A stretch of 64,000 nucleotides of DNA from Escarpia spicata. Its lineage: Eukaryota; Annelida; Polychaeta; Sabellida; Siboglinidae. Under the pieces are notes generated by a model, which was not told where the DNA came from, did not search any database, and worked only from the letters and a program-made list of their open reading frames with translations. This document shows, in pieces, positions 44,760 to 56,855 of the stretch. The translations under genes were made by a program, and so were the position numbers. The stretch is taken from contig OZ023217.1 of the NCBI GenBank assembly GCA_963995525.1, positions 26,091,587 through 26,155,586 on the forward strand, given 5' to 3'. Position 1 is the stretch's first letter. Every line of letters starts with the position of its first letter.

Positions 44760-46090
44760 TATACACATGAGAGTATTTAATCGAAATTGGACACCATTAA
44801 ACATAACTCAAAAGACGCTACGTATTTATTAGAAGCAGGCTTACGCACTGCTGACTTGTGTCGGCGGACTAACCAAGAACGAAGACAACAGTGTGGTGTG
44901 ACGACGTGTTCACGCTACGTGACGAGAACAAAGCAATTATGGCCAGATTAATCTGTCCATGGTTGACTTATTTATAACGGCCATAGTTACAATACTGGCA
45001 CAATGGTTAGCCAACGGCAGAACCTGTTGCATTGCAAATTGCACTACGACCGTTTGACATGGGTACGCCTCAGTTGTTAGAGCTTAGCGTGATACGGTCC
45101 AGTGCTATTCAGTGTCGAGTTCTGCTAAACAGTTCTGAATGTATTCGTTCACGCCTGCTGGGAGTTGGACATACATACGCTGCGACGATGCGTGCAATCA
45201 CCGGCTTTCATTAAACGCATTCCCTCCTGTGAGGCGGTTGCCCCTGTCTACACACGGCAACTTGTCGTGAAATAGATCAACGCAGCCATTTTCCAATGCG
45301 TTTCTATCAATTATACGTTATTCTGACCAGCACGGCCGTGCTTGTTTAATTTCAGTAAGTTGTATTGGCTATATCTTAGTTGTGATCATGCGATCAATGT
45401 GAGTGTGGCCTACGGGTTGCGACTGCCACCGCCGCGCCACTTATACAAATAGGCCTTACCTACTGCAACGTGCAACTGTATTCAACGACGGGGTGTGGGG
45501 GCCCTCGTGATTTATGTAAGGCAATCTGCCAAACAATAAGAAATATTTATAGACTGCCATCAAAGAGCCGCCACGAATGATATGTATAACGAATACTGTC
45601 CAGTGGAACGTCAACATTCGGGTGGAATATCACTACTTTGCTCTGCAATTCTTTAGACCCTACCTAATCTTTTAGTAACAAACATTGCCAGGCGGGTTAC
45701 ATTGATAGACGCTGTCTCATACAAATCGTGTCTCGTGTTGACTATTTCCTGTAGCATGAACTTTGCGAAAGTTCTGAGATGCACACACACGCAGGATTTT
45801 AACAAATTGTGTAAAGACGTTGCCTTTCACTCTCCATTGACATGTTACGTACGTAACAAGACGCAATAAGGGAATATTTAGTGCTGGATAACAGTTACAA
45901 GATGCAACGGGTGACTGTTATCTGGCGCTAAGCCTCATGTGCTAATCTTGTTATATAACCACAAAATATTGTTTAAAATGTTGAATGTGTTTGTACACTT
46001 CATAACCAGTTCTTGTAACACAACAGCACTTTCGCAGTTTGCCGTAACTGTCACGTGCATATATTTGACCATAGATGCATAGTACTTCAC
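44760..46090. other. Unassigned intron DNA
   Basis: No domain, splice-supported exon or tandem repeat is recognised. Confidence 0.35.
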
Positions 46091-46091
46091 T

Positions 46092-46623
46092 GGCGCCGGA
46101 ACGAAATTAATTTTGGGTTGGCCGAGCCGAAGCTTCAGCATTACTCCGCTGTTGGATTATTATATCGGAAGACGGGGGTGGGGGCGTTGTTGAATATTTT
46201 CATGGTGTCGTTCAACAGATTTGAAGCTCACCATAAACCTTAAACTGCACCCCTCGAGACTTACCTAAATCTCCAACTGCATCCACCCCAAAACACCTCA
46301 AATGACATCCCCCGAGGCACGCCAATAAACCCAATTTCAGGCACTCCAAAAACTCCATTTGCACCTCCCCTTGAGACAAGCAAAACCCACCTTCAGGGTC
46401 TCCAAAAACCTCCAATTGCATCACCTTGAGGCTCACCAAAACACCTCCAAGCTCTTAAAACACACTTTCAATCAAGCTCTCCAAAACCTCCAATTCCAAC
46501 CCCTGAAGCTCACCTAAAAACCCTTGAGACTCAGCAAAAACCTCAAATTCCACCAAAAAATATCTCCCCCCCAAATCTCTATCTACAACACCCTCCCCAA
46601 AATATGCCACCCGGTTCCGGCGT
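46092..46623. mobile_element. MITE-like element, GGCRCCRGAAC family, longest copy (4)
   Basis: Left end GGCGCCGGAACGAAATTAAT, right end CCGGTTCCGGCG, inverted. The interior is a series of ~30-bp variants of CCCTGAGGCTCACCAAAACC and CTCCAATTGCACC. C-rich on the plus strand, no coding capacity. Confidence 0.6.
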
Positions 46624-46699
46624 ACTAAGTAAGTAAGTACTACATATTTATGGTTGACGAATATTACGTAGTTTAAACGTGTTTTTATGACCACGAGTG

Positions 46700-47225
46700 C
46701 TGTAAATGACGCTATACCACCTGACTGCCAAAGCAAATCGCGTGTTGGGCTTCATCAGAAGAAATTTATTTAAATGCTCAGAGAAAACAAAGCAATCAGC
46801 ATATGTCACCCTGCTACGCTCTTATCTCGAAAATGCGAGCCCCGCTTGGGACGCTTACTAAATAAAATAGAAAAGTACAGCGTCGAGAGGCGAGATTTGT
46901 AATGAGTAACAACAGTCGGGAAAGCAGTGTAACATTAGTGGGAGTCTCTGGAACGTTGCAAAAAGATCAACCGCCTAGTATTATTTTATAAATCCCTACA
47001 CGCAATGACAGCTCTTCCTTTGCTACACCACATTCTTCACTCAATCAACAACACACGTGGCCATAGTGAACGATTTATTCAGGTGCCGGCCAGGACACAT
47101 GTTTACGCCAACAACCCTTTCAACTGAACTATAAAGAACTGGAACGATCTATCCGAAACAGTTGCGTCTGCAGTCACGGTGGACATTTTTAGAACTAGAG
47201 TGGGCAGACACATGTAAAGTTTATG
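46700..47225 (+). pseudogene. LINE 3'-terminal coding fragment
   Basis: Across frames: ANRVLGFIRR-like start (near 46725), KINRLVLFYKSLHAMTALPL, INNTRGHSERFIQVPARTHV, TIKNWNDLSETVASAVTVDI, RTRVGRH. This is the post-RT C-terminal module, same family as 42470-42735. Stops and frameshifts present. Confidence 0.65.
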
Positions 47226-48279
47226 CAGTGCTATTGCACACCCCCATATTGGCGTAATGACCTTGCGGTTTTTGCCAATTAATATATAGACATAGAGTCT
47301 CAAACCACGGACGGATTTGCTGCCGTATTATCGCTACCGAGCACGGAATATTATCTTTCAAAATCGTGCATTATCAACCAGAAATAGTGCATCATCCTTC
47401 AAGCTACTGAACTGCTTCTCGTTCTGATATCCTACATTAGGCGTATGGTTTTGAACACCGAGTGAATACCTTCGTTGTATAGAAAACACTTTGCTGCATA
47501 CTCTCAGTATATTATCACACTAGAGGCCCAACTAATTTAAATTGTTTCGTATAGTATTTCGAAATGAAGTTATTAAAATGTGTGTTTTAAGTCTGTATGT
47601 TAATTTCGCGTCCCAGGCGTCTTTGTGCACATGTGTGTGCATGCGTAATTGGCAAACAATGTCCTAGATGAACACATGACGCTGGTGCCCATGGTAACAA
47701 AGTTCGGGCTTGTTTATCTGGTGGTGAATGAGACTGCTGGAATTTTTTTAAGATTTTCCTTAAATGTTGCTGGGATGTGAATAAATCCGACGTTTGGTTG
47801 TGACTGGAAGACATAATTTCCTAATTTTTTATGAATGTCAACCTGGCAGAAACTGATGTGTACGTAGACTATACGAGAACATTTAGTGTTGTGTTTGTTA
47901 TATAATATTATTTCCCTAGAAAGATATCTACCAAGTTGTATTCGATATACAGATACTTGTGCCTGGTGGGTTTCCCATCGACGGTCTGTAAGGAGGTGGT
48001 TTATGGTTCTAATTTAAGAGTAACTGTGTTTAAAGAATCTCGCTGCTTGTCTTTGGGTTCGTTACAGAGTGTGCCGGGTTTCTGGTTTAGGTGAGAACCT
48101 TGTTAAATATTGTTAAATGCTAATGCGAACTTTGAAGACGGCGGTGTTCAAACGTCATATTGAACATGTCAGACTAGAACTCGCTCAGATTTGCAAGGAA
48201 TTTGGCCTGCATTTTTCTCCTTATCATGTCTTCACACAAAGAGTTGCTATTTTGATGTCTCGCGTGTTTGTGCTTTCAG
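47226..48279. other. Unassigned intron DNA before exon 2
   Basis: No recognised element. The acceptor region TGTTTGTGCTTTCAG immediately precedes the next exon. Confidence 0.35.
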
Positions 48280-48433
48280 AGGCCGGTCCCCGCTGCGCGA
48301 ACTTCGAGCCAGCCCCTACCGGACGGTACAGTCGGCGCATGACTTCAAGCCGTATGAACGAGTGACTCCCTCTGGCGGCTTCACGCAATCGCCGCGCCAC
48401 ACGAGCCCCGGCAGACGGGCACCCGACAGTCAG
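48280..48433 (+). CDS. SAXO-like axonemal microtubule protein, exon 2
   Basis: Enters in phase 2 (A completes Arg) after GTGCTTTCAG and leaves in phase 0 at CAG|GTGTGT. Reads GRSPLRELRASPYRTVQSAH, DFKPYERVTPSGGFTQSPRH, TSPGRRAPDSQ: basic, Ser/Pro/Tyr-rich, disordered. GC-rich compared with its surroundings, as expected of an exon. Confidence 0.65.
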
Positions 48434-48589
48434 GTGTGTTATACTAGCTTCGGCAGACGGGAACTTTGTGTGTTATGCGTGCTCGTGCAGTTTGTGGTTT
48501 TATTCTAACTTTTATTTTAGTTGATTGATGTTGATATTTGTCTTAATTAATACTTTGTTTTATGTTAACATTTAAACTTATTTCCATAC

Positions 48590-49080
48590 CTCAGGAACTA
48601 TACATCCTACATTTATTATACAACTGTTATTTCTGTGTCCAAATATAGATCTTCCGTGGTAACAACTTCACATATGTTACGTATGTAAATTAGCAACATA
48701 AATGTCAGCCATTTTTAAAGATGGCGGATATGAAAACGAATTTCCCCATATTTCAAGAACTACGCCACATAGAGCAGTTATGATGGAGTCAAATTATATG
48801 TAATCATATTTGTATCTCACATTTATAAAACAGGTTTCATTTGACCCTTTTCTGACATTAGAATCCTCCATTTTAAATATGACGCCCTTCAAAACCAATG
48901 TTTCCATATCTTAAGAAATACGTCACATAGAGCCTAAACGCTGATGTCAAAATGCAGGGTTGGGGATAGTGATTTCAAATATTTAAATGTTTACCTTCTC
49001 CGACATTCGTATCCACCAAGTATAAAATGGCATCCGCCGAAACCACAATATCCGATAAAAACCGGGCCCTGACTGCACCT
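48590..49080 (+). repeat. Left subterminal repeat cluster (inverted partner at 51790-52110)
   Basis: Two to three ~180-bp subrepeats built from AAGAACTACGCCACATAGAG, CCATTTTTAAAGATGGCGGA and GATTTCAAATATTTAAATG, then CTCCGACATTCGTATCC. The reverse complement of 51790-52110 has the same blocks in the same order. They flank the transposon-linked pseudogene at 49843-51765. Confidence 0.6.
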
Positions 49081-49186
49081 CGGATAGCACTAAACAGTTT
49101 TTAAGCCATCTATCAATAGGAAACAACATACACATTCACCATTTTGCATTGTTTCAATACAACTTTGTCTTATATGTGTAGATATA

Positions 49187-49724
49187 TATTGTATTCAAGC
49201 GTGGAGGCCATATCGCAGGAAGGCCATAAATATGCTAGAAAGAGTACAGAGGAGAGCAACTAAAATGCTACCAAAAGTGAGGGATCTTAGTTATGAAATA
49301 CGCCTAAAAATGTGGTTTAACAACACTAAAGACCAGGAGATTGAGAGGAGATCAGATAGAGGGGTTTAAAATACGAAGTCCTTTAAAATATTGAATGGTT
49401 ATGAAAATATTGATAGAAATATTTTTTTCTCAGTTAAGAAAGATAGAAGGACCAGAGGACATGAAGTAACATTAGTAAAGGAGCAGTGTAGATTATATAT
49501 AAGAAAGTTCTCATTCACACAAAGGACTGTAAATGAATGGAACAGATTATCTCCTGAGGCTGATTGTGTTGGTGCTAGTAGCGTGAATATGTTTAAACAT
49601 AAAATCGACACATACCTTAAAAGGGCGGGATACACGTAGATAAAAAGTATTGGACTCTCGATAAGCCAAAAGGCTTCCTTGTCAACCTGCCATCTAGAGT
49701 TAATTTTCTGGATGGCAATCTTGT
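49187..49724 (+). pseudogene. 3' end of a CR1-like LINE with 3' UTR
   Basis: Open from 49391: YENIDRNIFFSVKKDRRTRG, IRKFSFTQRTVNEWNRLSPE, NMFKHKIDTYLKRAGYT. Before it are broken LERVQRRATK- and LRDLSYE-type pieces. The 3' UTR (GGACTCTCGATAAGCCAAAA...) matches the copy at 6303-6795 closely, suggesting a relatively recent shared source. Confidence 0.72.
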
Positions 49725-49842
49725 ATGACGAGAGTGGTAAGCGTGCTGTATTAATAGTAGATCTAAGCCTACACCAGGACATAATTAAGCAATATCAACA
49801 TCTTACAGAATTGTGAAAATTAGTTCTAAAAAGCATCAAATG

Positions 49843-51765
49843 ATAAACCCCAGTAATGTTGCTGCTAAATCAAACGTTGACACAATAGATTGGCCACGAT
49901 GCATCATTTGTCAGACAAAAAGTAGTGAAAAACCCCGTTGTCCGGGCTTAGCAGCGTCCACGTCAACTGAAACCATCGAAACTGGCTACATAAACATTGC
50001 AGAGAACCTATCAGCCTTTGAAAGTGTCGGCGTTCTTCTCAAAACAGTTTCTCGGTTAGATAATGGAACTGGCGTGGCGGCAACACTGAGCCTAAAAAAG
50101 CCAGCTTTCACGATACATGTCAACTGATGTTCAACAAAATGATGTTTGGCCGAGTGACTACAAAAAGGAAACATGCAGAAATGGAACAAGTGGAGGGTTG
50201 TCAGAAACAACAAAGAAAGCAACCTCTGAGCTTGGTTTCCAAGGATTTAGGCGCAATAGAAGTTTTCTTCTTATTATTATTAGAAAGAAAACCTACAAAC
50301 AGAAATATATGTTTTTGTGTGACTAGTTGGAAACAGTTTCGAACAAGCATCACGAAGCAATGACAACATCCATTGGTGAGAAGGTAAAGCAGAGTTCTGT
50401 AGAACTAATGGATGGGAAGATACTCACAAAAGTACGATCCGGGGACTTTGTCGCAGACAAGATGAAATATAATTTGAACTCCTTAATGAAATTGTGCAAC
50501 CGAGCACGAAAGGTCAAACTTTCATCAAAATCAGAAAACTGGTTGGATATCATCCGAGGACGTGCATTGCCGAACTAATTTCGTTCATCGACGAGCACAT
50601 ATCAGAATGTGAAGATGCACGTGTAGCTCTAGTTTTTAAATTGTCCATGCTTGTTAACGTGTACAGGAATCGACTACAGCAACTAGGCAGAAACAACTAA
50701 TTCTGTGTAACTTCCCTGAGCTGTGTGCGTGGATGACCGGTCGATACATTGTCCTAGTCACGAACAGTGATGTTGGAAGCGCCTTCAAGAAAGCGTGTGG
50801 CAGAGATACAGAAGATGAAGCTTTCATCCTCGTTCGGGCTGCTAGTATTATCAGTAAGGAAATACTAGAAAGAAAGAAACTGCATATTCGGTGGCTCGTT
50901 TGGTCAAGACTCGGTACCTGGATTGCTGCTCACCTTAATAAACATGGTGCTCTTTGGACGAAACATAAAAGTCCAAGCTAACATGTCTGTATCGTACTTC
51001 CAGAGATATGTCACCATTGGACAGCTTCTCGTGTACGAGTGTCTCGTCGGTTGGCGGAACGCAGTTCGTCAAGACACAGCCCACTGCCAGTGCAGCAGTA
51101 TCATGGCATGGAAGCTGTTTGTCCGCCACAGCTGAAGACGTTATTGTTCACTACGGCTGCAGCGGATAACATTGACCACCAAACGAGCTCGACCTTAGCG
51201 CAAGGATCGTTCCATGGAACAGGGATTTGACTGTTTCAGCACACAGCAGAGGCAAACAGTGGGGTCGACGACCACCGCGTGGTGAAGGAGCGGTCTTCAG
51301 CATTGCCGATTGCAACAAATCAATTATTGCCGAGTTGCCATCGTCATATGCAAACGTCCCACCATTGTCAACGGGACGAATATCACCGTCAGTGCCAAAG
51401 CGTGATACCACAAAGGCCACCGACACCAACCCGTGGGAGACCGGATTACCTGAAACGGAGCCGGGCTGGTTAGAACACATGGAACGAATCCACACCAGTA
51501 AAGAGAGTACACAGAAGTCGGTGTCATGGGTTGCTTACCATACTAGTAAACTGAATGTGCGGGTGGAAGATCTGAAGGCCTGCGTCTCCGCCTTGTTACC
51601 GCTGTTTTACGATAAAGCTGCTTCTGTGCCAATGATTCGTCACGCCGTGGACGTCTCCACGACAACCGTCAGCAGTCTGAATTTTGACCAGGTACCGGTT
51701 ATCGTCATGAACCAGCCGCAGTAAGCTCTGGCGAAGCAGATACAGTGGATTTGACTGTGGAATCT
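49843..51765 (+). pseudogene. Multicopy transposon-linked protein gene, decayed
   Basis: Blocks in order: a Cys pair IDWPRCIICQTKSSEKPRCP (near 49888), YINIAENLSAFESVGVLLKT, SRLDNGTGVAATL, then shifted FGRVTTKRKHAEMEQVEG (50140). Next KILTKVRSGDFVADKMKYNL, NSLMKLCNRARKVKL (50420-50520), CIAELISFIDEHISECEDAR, VALVFKLSMLVNVYRNRLQQ (50560-50690), DSVPGLLLTLINMVLFGRNI (50910), ALTISQLL-like VTIGQLLVYE, KLFVRHS, AADNIDHQTSSTLAQGSFHG (51165) and SVSWVAYHTSK (51518). ISALLPLF-like CVSALLPLFY and VPVIVMNQPQ end it. I recognise this as a large multicopy family in marine invertebrates; its function is not known to me. At least five frameshifts. Confidence 0.6.
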
Positions 51766-51789
51766 CCACTCAGTAAGTTGACACCAACA

Positions 51790-52110
51790 TTACGGCTCTA
51801 GGTGACGTAGTTCATGAGATGTAGGGACAATAGTGTCGATGGCCGCATTCTTTAAAAATGGCGGATGTTAATGTCGGACAAGGCCACAGGTAAAATATTT
51901 GAAATCGGTGCCTCCAAAAATCTATATTTTGAGCCCAAGATGACAGCTGTGTATAGCGCAGTTCACAAGATATGAGAATTATTCATTTTGGCGGTCATTT
52001 AAAAATGGCCGCCAACGGCTTTCAGGGCAAATTCAGAGATGCCTCGGGGTATAAATATTTTTGTCTTGATAACTATGTGCCAAGTTTCGTGCTTTTATTT
52101 AAAAAAAGTG
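51790..52110 (-). repeat. Right subterminal repeat cluster
   Basis: Read on the minus strand: GCACCGATTTCAAATATTTT, TTGTCCGACATTAACATCCG, CCATTTTTAAAGAATGCGG, CTCATGAACTACGTCACCTA. These match 48590-49080. Confidence 0.6.
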
Positions 52111-52288
52111 CTCGATTCGTCAAAATAATGCAGTTGTCTGCCGTACTATCTAGCCACCGCCACAGACCGAGCTGAAACGTGCCAGCAAATGGCCACCCCT
52201 TGTGTGAAGGACACGACAAGAAGAACAATTGTGGCCAAATTCCTTTCAAGTCCAAGCAAGTCGGTCTGTGAACCTACGGAGACCCTCT

Positions 52289-52560
52289 TCAATGTGCGAC
52301 ATCTAGTGCTGAATCATTCGCGAAGTCCGAAAACAACATATCAGTTTTGGATATTGCTGATCTAAAGCCGCACTGTGATTCTAGGTAGACACGCGCAGCC
52401 AATATATGTAGTTCCTTGAACACAACTCTGGCAACGACTTCCCCACTATACTTGGTAGCCGTTGCAGTCTCTACGAAATCCCTTATTCTTAAGAAGGGTG
52501 ACACTGTTGGCGTCTCGCACATCCTGATACGCTCTCTTCCAAATTCACAGGGAGATAAGT
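52289..52560 (-). pseudogene. LINE reverse-transcriptase fragment (RTE-like), weak
   Basis: Minus strand reads VVARVVFKELHILAARVYLE followed by SQCGFRSAISKTDMLFS, resembling GKV.ARV.L.RL....ADRVYPESQCGFR..RST.DMIF. Other RT motifs are not visible. Confidence 0.45.
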
Positions 52561-53203
52561 GTCAGAGGAGTCGATGGTCTTATGTCCTACGTGCATAGAT
52601 TGGAAGATTGGCCTTCCAGCTCTTCGTGACACTATCAGTGACAACATTTTCTCTAGAATAAAGCTTATCACAGTGCTCAGCCTAAATCTCCATTTTGTTT
52701 GTTAGGCGTATTTGTCAAGAACAACGTGCTACCGAATGAGCATCCATATCCTGCCGTGTGTTACAGAACGGCAAAGGAGATATTCCCGGGCAATATCCTC
52801 AGACGGAGAGACAAGCCAGACTGCCGCAAATCTTCCCCCGCGGGCTGCTGCGGGTGTCGCAGGGGAAGTTCGATGGCCGCACGACTGCACGGGTGAGACA
52901 TAAACGACGTTGTTAAAATAATGCCGTTTTGAGATTAATTGAGCCATTTCTACAACGACGCTTGTGTAAAAATCCGAGTTCCGTTTGTGCCTCACTTACG
53001 TATACCAATGAACGGTGAGGTGCATAACTAATGCGTGTTTAGTTATGTCAACACCACTATCTATTTTGTTACTATCTGCCTAACGACTTGGTGCAGGCGG
53101 CTACACCCAACGTTTACACTTGACGACATTACACTACATTAGGCGTACGGTTTCGTCTATCGTATTCATAATCTTCACAAACATTTATGAAACAAGTCAG
53201 ACA
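52561..53203. other. Unassigned intron DNA
   Basis: A GC-rich stretch at 52790-52890 is open in several frames but has no recognisable domain or conserved splice context. Confidence 0.35.
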
Positions 53204-53609
53204 GTGCCACGGGAACGAAATTCATATTGGGGGGCTACCGGAGCTTCGATCAGCACCACTGAAAAAGTTTCGCCGCCGTTTATCTTCACATCTTCCTTCA
53301 CCTTGTGGCTGTCTCGGTTGGCACGACTGCGACATCGGAAGACGAGAGGAAGGGCGTGCTTTGGAAATTGTTTTCGCCAATTACTGGGAGGGGAAGGCAG
53401 AAAAACACATGTCTGCCCTCCAATTGCAAACACCTTTCACAGTTGACAAAAATACACATGAATCATCTCATACAATTTTGATTTCCACCCGCCAGTGAAG
53501 CTCCCCACAAAAACAAACATTCACGTTCACGTTGAATAGGGGGGTGCAGAACCATATGTTTGCCTCCCTGGAGAAATTCCACGGGGGCAGCTGCCTCTGT
53601 TCCCGCGCC
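53204..53609. mobile_element. MITE-like element, GGCRCCRGAAC family, copy 5
   Basis: Left GTGCCACGGGAACGAAATTC, right GTTCCCGCGCC, inverted. GATTGGGGGGC-like block at the left end as in the other copies, but a different interior (a possible internal replacement). Confidence 0.5.
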
Positions 53610-54029
53610 TAGGCAGTCAGATCATATTGACTCAGATTCATTATAAGCTTAACACCAAGTCTTGCCAAATTATGTTTCTGGTAGTTTCCCCAGATGGCGC
53701 CAGTGTGAAATAATATTAAAACTACAACTTCAGCTTACATATTTGTTTTGAACAGACAGCTACAAATTCCATGTAGAGTTCGCTCGAGTATATATGAGAA
53801 AACATAATTTTAATTGGAAGATTTATCACAAATCAAAAAATCGGAATAAATGTTGATTGCAAACACGTTACGAGAAGGATAGGCATGTAGGTAGACCTAC
53901 CACAACTGGCTCGTACATGCATACATTGACTGCGGCGACAGGCCTTCTCAGTTTTGTTCTTTCTTGCATTTCATTACGTTATTGTGCCCACAGTTCATGT
54001 ACATTGAGTTTTCTGATTTGAACCTTCAG

Positions 54030-54216
54030 GAACACTACAAAAAATGGAAACCACAGCCGATCTTCACGTTTGGCGAGTTGCCAAGTTTCACCGGTTCCAT
54101 TCTATATCCGGGAAAAAAGGCCACAATGGAAACAACAACGGGATCGACGTTCAAGGGAATACCAGGGAAGCGGTCAGACCCCTTCCACCCTGGAGAGGGT
54201 AACCTGAAAATAGAAG
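54030..54216 (+). CDS. SAXO-like axonemal microtubule protein, exon 3
   Basis: Exon after TTTGAACCTTCAG, phase 0 in, phase 1 out (GAA G|GTATGA). Reads EHYKKWKPQPIFTFGELPSF, TGSILYPGKKATMETTTGST, FKGIPGKRSDPFHPGEGNLK, IE. METTTGSTFKG is the first of several T-T/S-x-F/Y modules resembling the Mn repeats by which SAXO (FAM154) proteins bind and cold-stabilise axonemal and basal-body microtubules. Confidence 0.7.
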
Positions 54217-54376
54217 GTATGACAATGTGGTCTGGTAGTATTTATCATTAAATTCCCACTTACAATCATAGAAAAGACGCGTAATTCACCTTCCTGCTTA
54301 GATAGACAAGCTTCAGGTAAATGTTGTCTAAATGTGTCCTATCTATTATTCAAATACCTTTTCGATACGCGCCATT

Positions 54377-54509
54377 CTTACTCCCTCCCTCCCTCCCTCC
54401 CTCCCTCCCTCCCTCCCTCCCTAACTCCCTCCCTCCCTCCCTCCCTCCCTCCCTCCCTCCCTAACTCCCTCCCTCCCTCCCTCCCTCCCTCCCTCCCTCC
54501 CTCCCTCCC
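54377..54509. repeat. (CCCT)n microsatellite
   Basis: Three (CTCC)n blocks separated by CTAA, in the intron between exons 3 and 4. Confidence 0.95.
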
Positions 54510-54627
54510 ATTCATTCACCAATCCAAACCCACCAACCAACCCACCAACTCGTTTCCCTCTTCTAATGTTATATTACAATAGCCTCTTACCCTGAGTAAT
54601 GTTACCAAAAGTAATTTCACTGTACAG

Positions 54628-54856
54628 GCGAGAGACACTTGGACACGACTAGCCGGTCAACGTTTGTCAACTTCGTGGGAGCACAGCCTGCGGTAAAGGT
54701 GAGCCACAATCCCGAGGTTATTGTGCAGCGTCGCGGCAAGTTCAACGGCGAGACGCAGTTCAAGCGTGACTTCCCCGGCTTCGCGGGCCGTCAGCCATCA
54801 CCCCCCAGACCCGTCCCTCCAGCGCCCGAGACGATTGACATCAAATTCGACAACTT
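54628..54856 (+). CDS. SAXO-like axonemal microtubule protein, exon 4 (core Mn-like repeats)
   Basis: Exon after CACTGTACAG, phase 1 in, phase 2 out (AAC TT|GTAAGT). Reads GERHLDTTSRSTFVNFVGAQ, PAVKVSHNPEVIVQRRGKFN, GETQFKRDFPGFAGRQPSPP, ending APETIDIKFDN. LDTTSRSTFVNF and FNGETQFKRDFPG are the clearest Mn-like modules (F.G.T.Y..DF). Known SAXO proteins carry many such repeats after a Cys-rich head; that head is absent here, so this may be a SAXO relative rather than an orthologue. The whole gene encodes 387 aa from six exons (39716, 48280, 54030, 54628, 55677, 56856), all phase-consistent. A ciliary or sperm-flagellum role is inferred from the repeats. Confidence 0.7.
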
Positions 54857-54991
54857 GTAAGTGAAACATGTTTGACCCCAACAACCACGTCAACATTCTC
54901 AACATTCTATATAGAAGGCTTATTACAAACCTTAAAAGGGTTATGTGGTTGTTCCAATATTTAACCTTCTTAAGCGCAGCCTCCAATGAGG

Positions 54992-55193
<202 letters not shown>

Positions 55194-55395
55194 ATGAGGG
55201 TGTATGTGTGTATATCTGTGTTTGTGGGTGTGTGTTTGGTTATGCATGTGTGTGTTTAGGTGTGTGAGTGTACATGTGCACGTGTGCGCGAAAGTGTACA
55301 TACATTCGTAGCATGAATAGCCTATATTTCGGTCAGAAAGTGTATACATATAGAATGCCTATCCACAGTTTGCTTACGCGTACGCCCTCTCCCTC

Positions 55396-55640
55396 TACCT
55401 GTTGTACACGTGTCGCCGTGTCTATAACCGTCCCCTGTATCTCTAATGTGACCCGTCGCATGGATAGCTCGTGTACAAGTTGCGTACTGTGTTGACATTA
55501 TGTGTAGCCTCTGCAACCGTTGTACACGCGGTATTGGTACCCGTTGTACACGTGACCTACCGTATCAATAACTTGTGTACACGTGACCCACCATATTGAT
55601 AACCGATGTACACGTGACCCATTGTATCAGTAGCCTGTAC
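55396..55640. repeat. Degenerate 31-bp repeats with CACGTG near the exon 5 acceptor
   Basis: The clearest units (GTACACGTGACCTACCGTAT, GTACACGTGACCCACCATAT, GTACACGTGACCCATTGTAT) are 31 bp apart at 55544-55620. Weaker units extend left to 55396. Each carries a CACGTG E-box core. Confidence 0.7.
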
Positions 55641-55676
55641 GACCATTGGAACACTATTCCTTCTGGTGTTTGGCAG

Positions 55677-55815
55677 GCGGTCGTTCGAGACGGAGCAGCG
55701 CAAGCAGTTCCCGGGGATTGACACGCGACTTCACCCTATGATGAAGTCGTCCAAGAAGGAGGAGGAAGCCTACAAGTTGCCGACGGTTCAGTTTGAAACC
55801 ATGACAAGTCAGAAG
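55677..55815 (+). CDS. SAXO-like axonemal microtubule protein, exon 5
   Basis: Exon after GGTGTTTGGCAG, G completes Leu, phase 0 out at AAG|GTAAAC. Reads RSFETEQRKQFPGIDTRLHP, MMKSSKKEEEAYKLPTVQFE, TMTSQK. FETEQRKQFPG echoes FNGETQFKRDFPG of exon 4, and FETMTSQK joins the next exon's FDYRPIDL as another Mn-like module. Confidence 0.7.
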
Positions 55816-56569
55816 GTAAACGTTGTGTTGGTCGACTTGCCTTTCTCTTCCTTCCGCCTTGAATCGAACCTTGTGGGGCGCCACGTAGCACAGACGCCCA
55901 CGACGTCCGCGATCATTATTTATGAGTGTTTATTTGAAAACACAAATGTCGGGAGAGAAATATCAGGATTGGTGCTCTCACGTCTTCTTTTCTCACAAAT
56001 ATGTCGTTAATTATAATTTCAGAAATAAATAAATAGCAGTTCATGTCTCGACTAGCGATTGTTCCCTGAACAAGCTTGAACTTGTATTTTAATTTTCTCC
56101 TACCGTACCTATTTTTCACCAAGTGACTAGTCTATTTCTTTGGTCTTTGTTTTCTTCTAAACTGGGATTATAGATTAATGCGCATAACCCGAATCGCATT
56201 GCGATTAAGCACGTATTTCTGTGTTGATGTTGTGGAGTTTCCTTGTTTTCTCGAAGACCACTTGACTGATGATTTCAGCGATTCATGGATAACTGTTACC
56301 CCGGCAATTCGCGTTGGCAAGTTACCAGATATAACGACAAAGGTCCATTTGTTCGACCACTTAAAAAGTACATAATATGGTATTAAACAGTCTGTTGACA
56401 TTACTTATATTATTAACTATTCACACACTACATATTCGGACATAAAAAGTGCGGATTTGCGATAGGTTAAACTAGTTAAAGAAGTATAGTTTTAAGATTA
56501 TTCTTTACAAATGGCAAAAGAACAATAAATTCGTTGATCTATGACGCGTATGCCTTTAAAGAAACCATG

Positions 56570-56780
56570 CAGCTGCATGTGACACACTTATTAAGATTTG
56601 GGGAACTTAGTTTTCACGGTCCTCTTTAAAAATGACCGCCATTTTCTAAAAAAAGCTATCTAGAGTGCCTCCAACCATCAACATGGCCCTTGGGTATGTA
56701 CTGTGTAGACATATAAATACTGACCATCGATCCTTCGCAAAACAAGGCGTCGTGCTTCCTGAAAATTTGTTTTAAATCGA
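56570..56780. repeat. Diverged copy of the subterminal repeat family
   Basis: CTTTAAAAATGACCGCCATT and the following GTGCCTCCAA block resemble the repeats at 51790-52110. Intron 5 of the SAXO-like gene. Confidence 0.35.
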
Positions 56781-56855
56781 ATGACTGCGCGTAATTCTGT
56801 ATTCACTTCAATCCAGTTCGCCATTGGTTAATGCGTATTATTGTCGCCATTACAG

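Noticed and set aside
52700..52910. Extra exon of the SAXO-like gene
   Set aside because: GC-rich and open, but no conserved motif, and exons 2 and 3 already match in phase without it.
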